From: Pseudomonas mucidolens
GTDB taxonomy: Bacteria > Pseudomonadota > Gammaproteobacteria > Pseudomonadales > Pseudomonadaceae
Assembly: GCF_900106045.1 (NCBI RefSeq)
Contig: NZ_LT629802.1
Location: 2,914,001-2,978,000 of the forward strand
DNA: 64,000 nucleotides
Direction of reading: 5' to 3'
Made by a program: the position numbers and the translations under genes. Shown here piece after piece: positions 62,178 through 64,000 of this stretch. The notes below the pieces were generated by a model. That model had not been told where the DNA came from, made no database searches, and worked only from the letters and a program-made list of their open reading frames with translations. Numbering within the stretch: the first letter of the stretch is position 1; each line of letters starts with the position of its first letter.

Positions 62178-62612
62178 TCAATCGGCGATGGCGCGGTCGG
62201 CAGACAGTTTGCCGGCACCTTCGAACAACACCGCAACGCTACCGCCCAACAAGGCCAGGGCGAACTCATAACCGTTGTTCGCCATGAACAAACCGTTACT
62301 GATATGCACCGCGAAAATCGCGACCAGCGAAACAATCACCAATCCCAGGGCCGCAGGACGTGCCAACAGACCGATGATCAATGCCAGCCCGGCGAAAAAC
62401 TCCGTACCGCCCGACAGCAACGCCATCAAGCTGCCTGGCGCCAGACCGATGCTTTCCATCCACTGCGCCGTACCCGCCAGGCCGCCACCGCCAAACCAGC
62501 CAAAGAGCTTCTGCGAACCGTGGGCAGCGAAAATGATGCCGACGAAAATTCGCAGCACCGTCAGACCGTAGCCTGCACGCGTGGACAAAACATTTTTGAT
62601 CATTGGGCTCAT
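62178..62612 (-). CDS. DoxX family membrane protein
   Basis: 144 residues with four membrane helices (about 14-34, 56-76, 83-103, 112-132), starting GLTVLRIFVGIIFAAHGSQKLFGWFGG and with ALIIGLLARPAALGLVIVSLVAI. This is the DoxX/YphA pattern. Related DoxX proteins are linked to redox homeostasis and thiosulfate oxidation; function here is unknown. AGGATTATCAAC precedes the ATG at 62612. Confidence 0.9.
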   Translation of the reverse strand: MSPMIKNVLSTRAGYGLTVLRIFVGIIFAAHGSQKLFGWFGGGGLAGTAQWMESIGLAPGSLMALLSGGTEFFAGLALIIGLLARPAALGLVIVSLVAIFAVHISNGLFMANNGYEFALALLGGSVAVLFEGAGKLSADRAIAD

Positions 62613-62715
62613 GTTGATAATCCTTTTCGATATAGGAGTGGGTTGGCCGCTATATTAATCAGTTTAGGCAATGATTAAAGGCGAAAAACCTCGTTATAAA
62701 CATCGAATTTATCGA

Positions 62716-64000
62716 TTACTTACGGGAAATCCTTTTTGCCGCGGATGGCTCCAGAGTGGTTCGTTCACGATCAAACGCCAGATAGTATTTATTGACACTA
62801 TTAACATAGCTGACGGCGCCCATTCCCACCTGCTCCATGGCAATGCGTTCAACCTGAAAGAACCACTGATTCGGGTTCAAGCCCCTGCGTCGCGCCTCGG
62901 CACGCATACCTTGCACACGTTCCGGCCCCATGTTGTAAGCCGCCAGGACAAAGGCCATGCGCTCGCGTTCGTTGAGCTTGGGACTGGCGAAAAACTTGCG
63001 TCGGATCATTGCCAGGTAACGCGCCCCGGCCCGCACATTACTGTCCAGCGAACGGATGTTGTTGACCCCCACCCGCTGAGCCGCCGACGGCGTGATCTGC
63101 ATCAGGCCCCTGGGGCCTTTGCCGCTGTTCGCGCGGGGATTCAGGGATGATTCCTTGTAGGCCAGCGCCGCCAGGTTCAGCCAATCCATACCTTGTTCGC
63201 GAGCATGTTTCTGCAATACGGGGCGCAGTTTCTCCAGACGCTGACGATCCGCCCGCACCAGGGGATTGCGCACGCGATAGAGACGACGGTAAATACGTTG
63301 AAAGGCCACGTCGAGATCGGCTGGAGTCTTGTAGGTTTTCAGGAAACGGTCGATGCTCGCCCGCAACATCGAGGCTTCCTGACGTACAAACCAGTACTGC
63401 GCGCCCGGCTCACTGATCCGCACCTGCCGATCAAAGCGCAACTTGGGCAGGACTTTCGACCAGCGCTCGGCAATCGGGCGCTCGACGATGGTCAGGTTGA
63501 AGATCCCGGCGTGAACCATCTCCAGCACATCTTCCACCCCAAGACTGGGATCCACCCACTCCACCTTGACCGGTGGCAATTTGCGCAATGCCAGTTTTTG
63601 ATTGAGCTGGTTCACCGCCTCCCCCGCCGCACTGCCAGTGGTCAGCGCCACAGTGCGCCCGGACAACTGCTCCGGGCGGGTAAAACGTCGTCCACCTTTG
63701 CGGCCCACCAGCCAGAGAGGCACGTCTCTGACAATCGGCTCACTGCTCATGATCTTGTGCGCCGCCGCCACATCCAACAGTTCACCGGGAGCCACCAGAT
63801 CACCTTCTCCACGGGCCAGCGCGCCTAATAGCTGGTCCTTGGCTTTCGGGATGATCTTGAGTCGGATTTCCTGTCCGGCACGGGCACGGCCGTTCAGATA
63901 GTGCTCGAAAGCCCGCAGGCGGCGATACTCAACGCCTATCGCCTGCCCCCGGACTTCACCCGAGCTGTTGCGGCTCTGGTTGACCAATACTCGCAAGGTA
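62716..64000 (-). CDS. MltF-like membrane-bound lytic transglycosylase (partial)
   Basis: The frame runs into the right edge, so the start is missing. From the N-terminal side the piece contains a periplasmic binding-protein (SBP_bac_3) domain (about residues 1-220; GEVRGQAIGVEYRRL, WLVGRKGG, VALTTGSAAGE) and a C-terminal SLT goose-type lysozyme domain with the catalytic Glu in ALAYKESSLNPRANS and GLMQITPSAAQRVGV. MltF-type enzymes cleave peptidoglycan and use the SBP domain to sense muropeptides. Named by domain order; the exact paralogue is uncertain. Only about 425 residues are visible. Confidence 0.9.
   Translation of the reverse strand, partial: TLRVLVNQSRNSSGEVRGQAIGVEYRRLRAFEHYLNGRARAGQEIRLKIIPKAKDQLLGALARGEGDLVAPGELLDVAAAHKIMSSEPIVRDVPLWLVGRKGGRRFTRPEQLSGRTVALTTGSAAGEAVNQLNQKLALRKLPPVKVEWVDPSLGVEDVLEMVHAGIFNLTIVERPIAERWSKVLPKLRFDRQVRISEPGAQYWFVRQEASMLRASIDRFLKTYKTPADLDVAFQRIYRRLYRVRNPLVRADRQRLEKLRPVLQKHAREQGMDWLNLAALAYKESSLNPRANSGKGPRGLMQITPSAAQRVGVNNIRSLDSNVRAGARYLAMIRRKFFASPKLNERERMAFVLAAYNMGPERVQGMRAEARRRGLNPNQWFFQVERIAMEQVGMGAVSYVNSVNKYYLAFDRERTTLEPSAAKRISRK

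Overview
The window looks like chromosomal DNA of a fluorescent Pseudomonas (P. fluorescens group). The reasons are: an OprI-type lipoprotein, CysB, EF-P with Arg32 beside its rhamnosyltransferase EarP, a SagS/OspR/Gpx/MsrB/AlaA-like/HtpX/Tpm gene run, an OhrR/Ohr pair, paired class I and class II DAHP synthases, GC-rich coding with Pseudomonas-type Shine-Dalgarno sites, and REP elements built on the 'gtggcgaggggg' and 'gtaggagcgagc' motifs. No rRNA, tRNA, insertion sequence, integrase, prophage or CRISPR array was seen.

Layout. 0-5 kb: end of an unknown gene, a MOSC protein, CheV, a small protein resembling the CheA phosphotransfer domain, a NarX/UhpB-type kinase with a LuxR-type regulator, then a YegS-like lipid kinase. 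5.8-8.6 kb: molybdenum cofactor genes moeA and moaB divergent from mobA, then a small lipoprotein. 8.6-15.5 kb: pseudouridine synthase, glutaredoxin-like protein, CPA2 antiporter, an internally deleted ammonium transporter remnant, a DUF883/YqjE/YqjK membrane-stress trio and a dGTPase. 15.7-20.7 kb: a Roc/Bvg-like phosphorelay (stand-alone receiver, FixJ/LuxR-type regulator, unorthodox kinase). 20.8-30.3 kb: free-methionine sulfoxide reductase, DUF815 ATPase, SagS-like hybrid kinase, OspR-type regulator with glutathione peroxidase under a striking palindromic operator, MsrB, AlaA-like aminotransferase, HtpX, Tpm and a DODA-type dioxygenase. 30.3-43.3 kb: DEAD-box helicase, spermidine-synthase-like protein, class II DAHP synthase, YcaQ-like protein, DUF1127 protein, two LysR regulators, TauE/SafE permease, OhrR/Ohr, exported esterase, EF-P and EarP. 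43.4-49.5 kb: a Gre-like factor, CysB, Usp, 5'-nucleotidase, ketopantoate reductase-like protein, class I DAHP synthase and GNAT. 50-56.3 kb: OprI, L,D-transpeptidase, TesA divergent from a YbbA/YbbP-type ABC system, GreB. 56.4-61.4 kb: a coiled-coil protein divergent from a GldA/GldF/GldG-like ABC trio, the most unusual locus. 61.4-64 kb: a small unknown protein, REP elements, DoxX and a lytic transglycosylase cut by the window edge.

Thiol and oxidative-stress repair is a recurring theme: fRMsr, MsrB, Gpx, Ohr, OspR, OhrR and a glutaredoxin-like protein all lie here, with candidate operators at the ospR/gpx and ohr promoters. Signalling is the second theme, with four histidine-kinase or phosphorelay modules. 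The best candidates for undescribed biology are the Gld-like trio with a degenerate ATPase and coiled-coil neighbour, the Roc-like relay with a receiver-only protein, and the CheA-P1-like protein lacking the phosphorylatable histidine.
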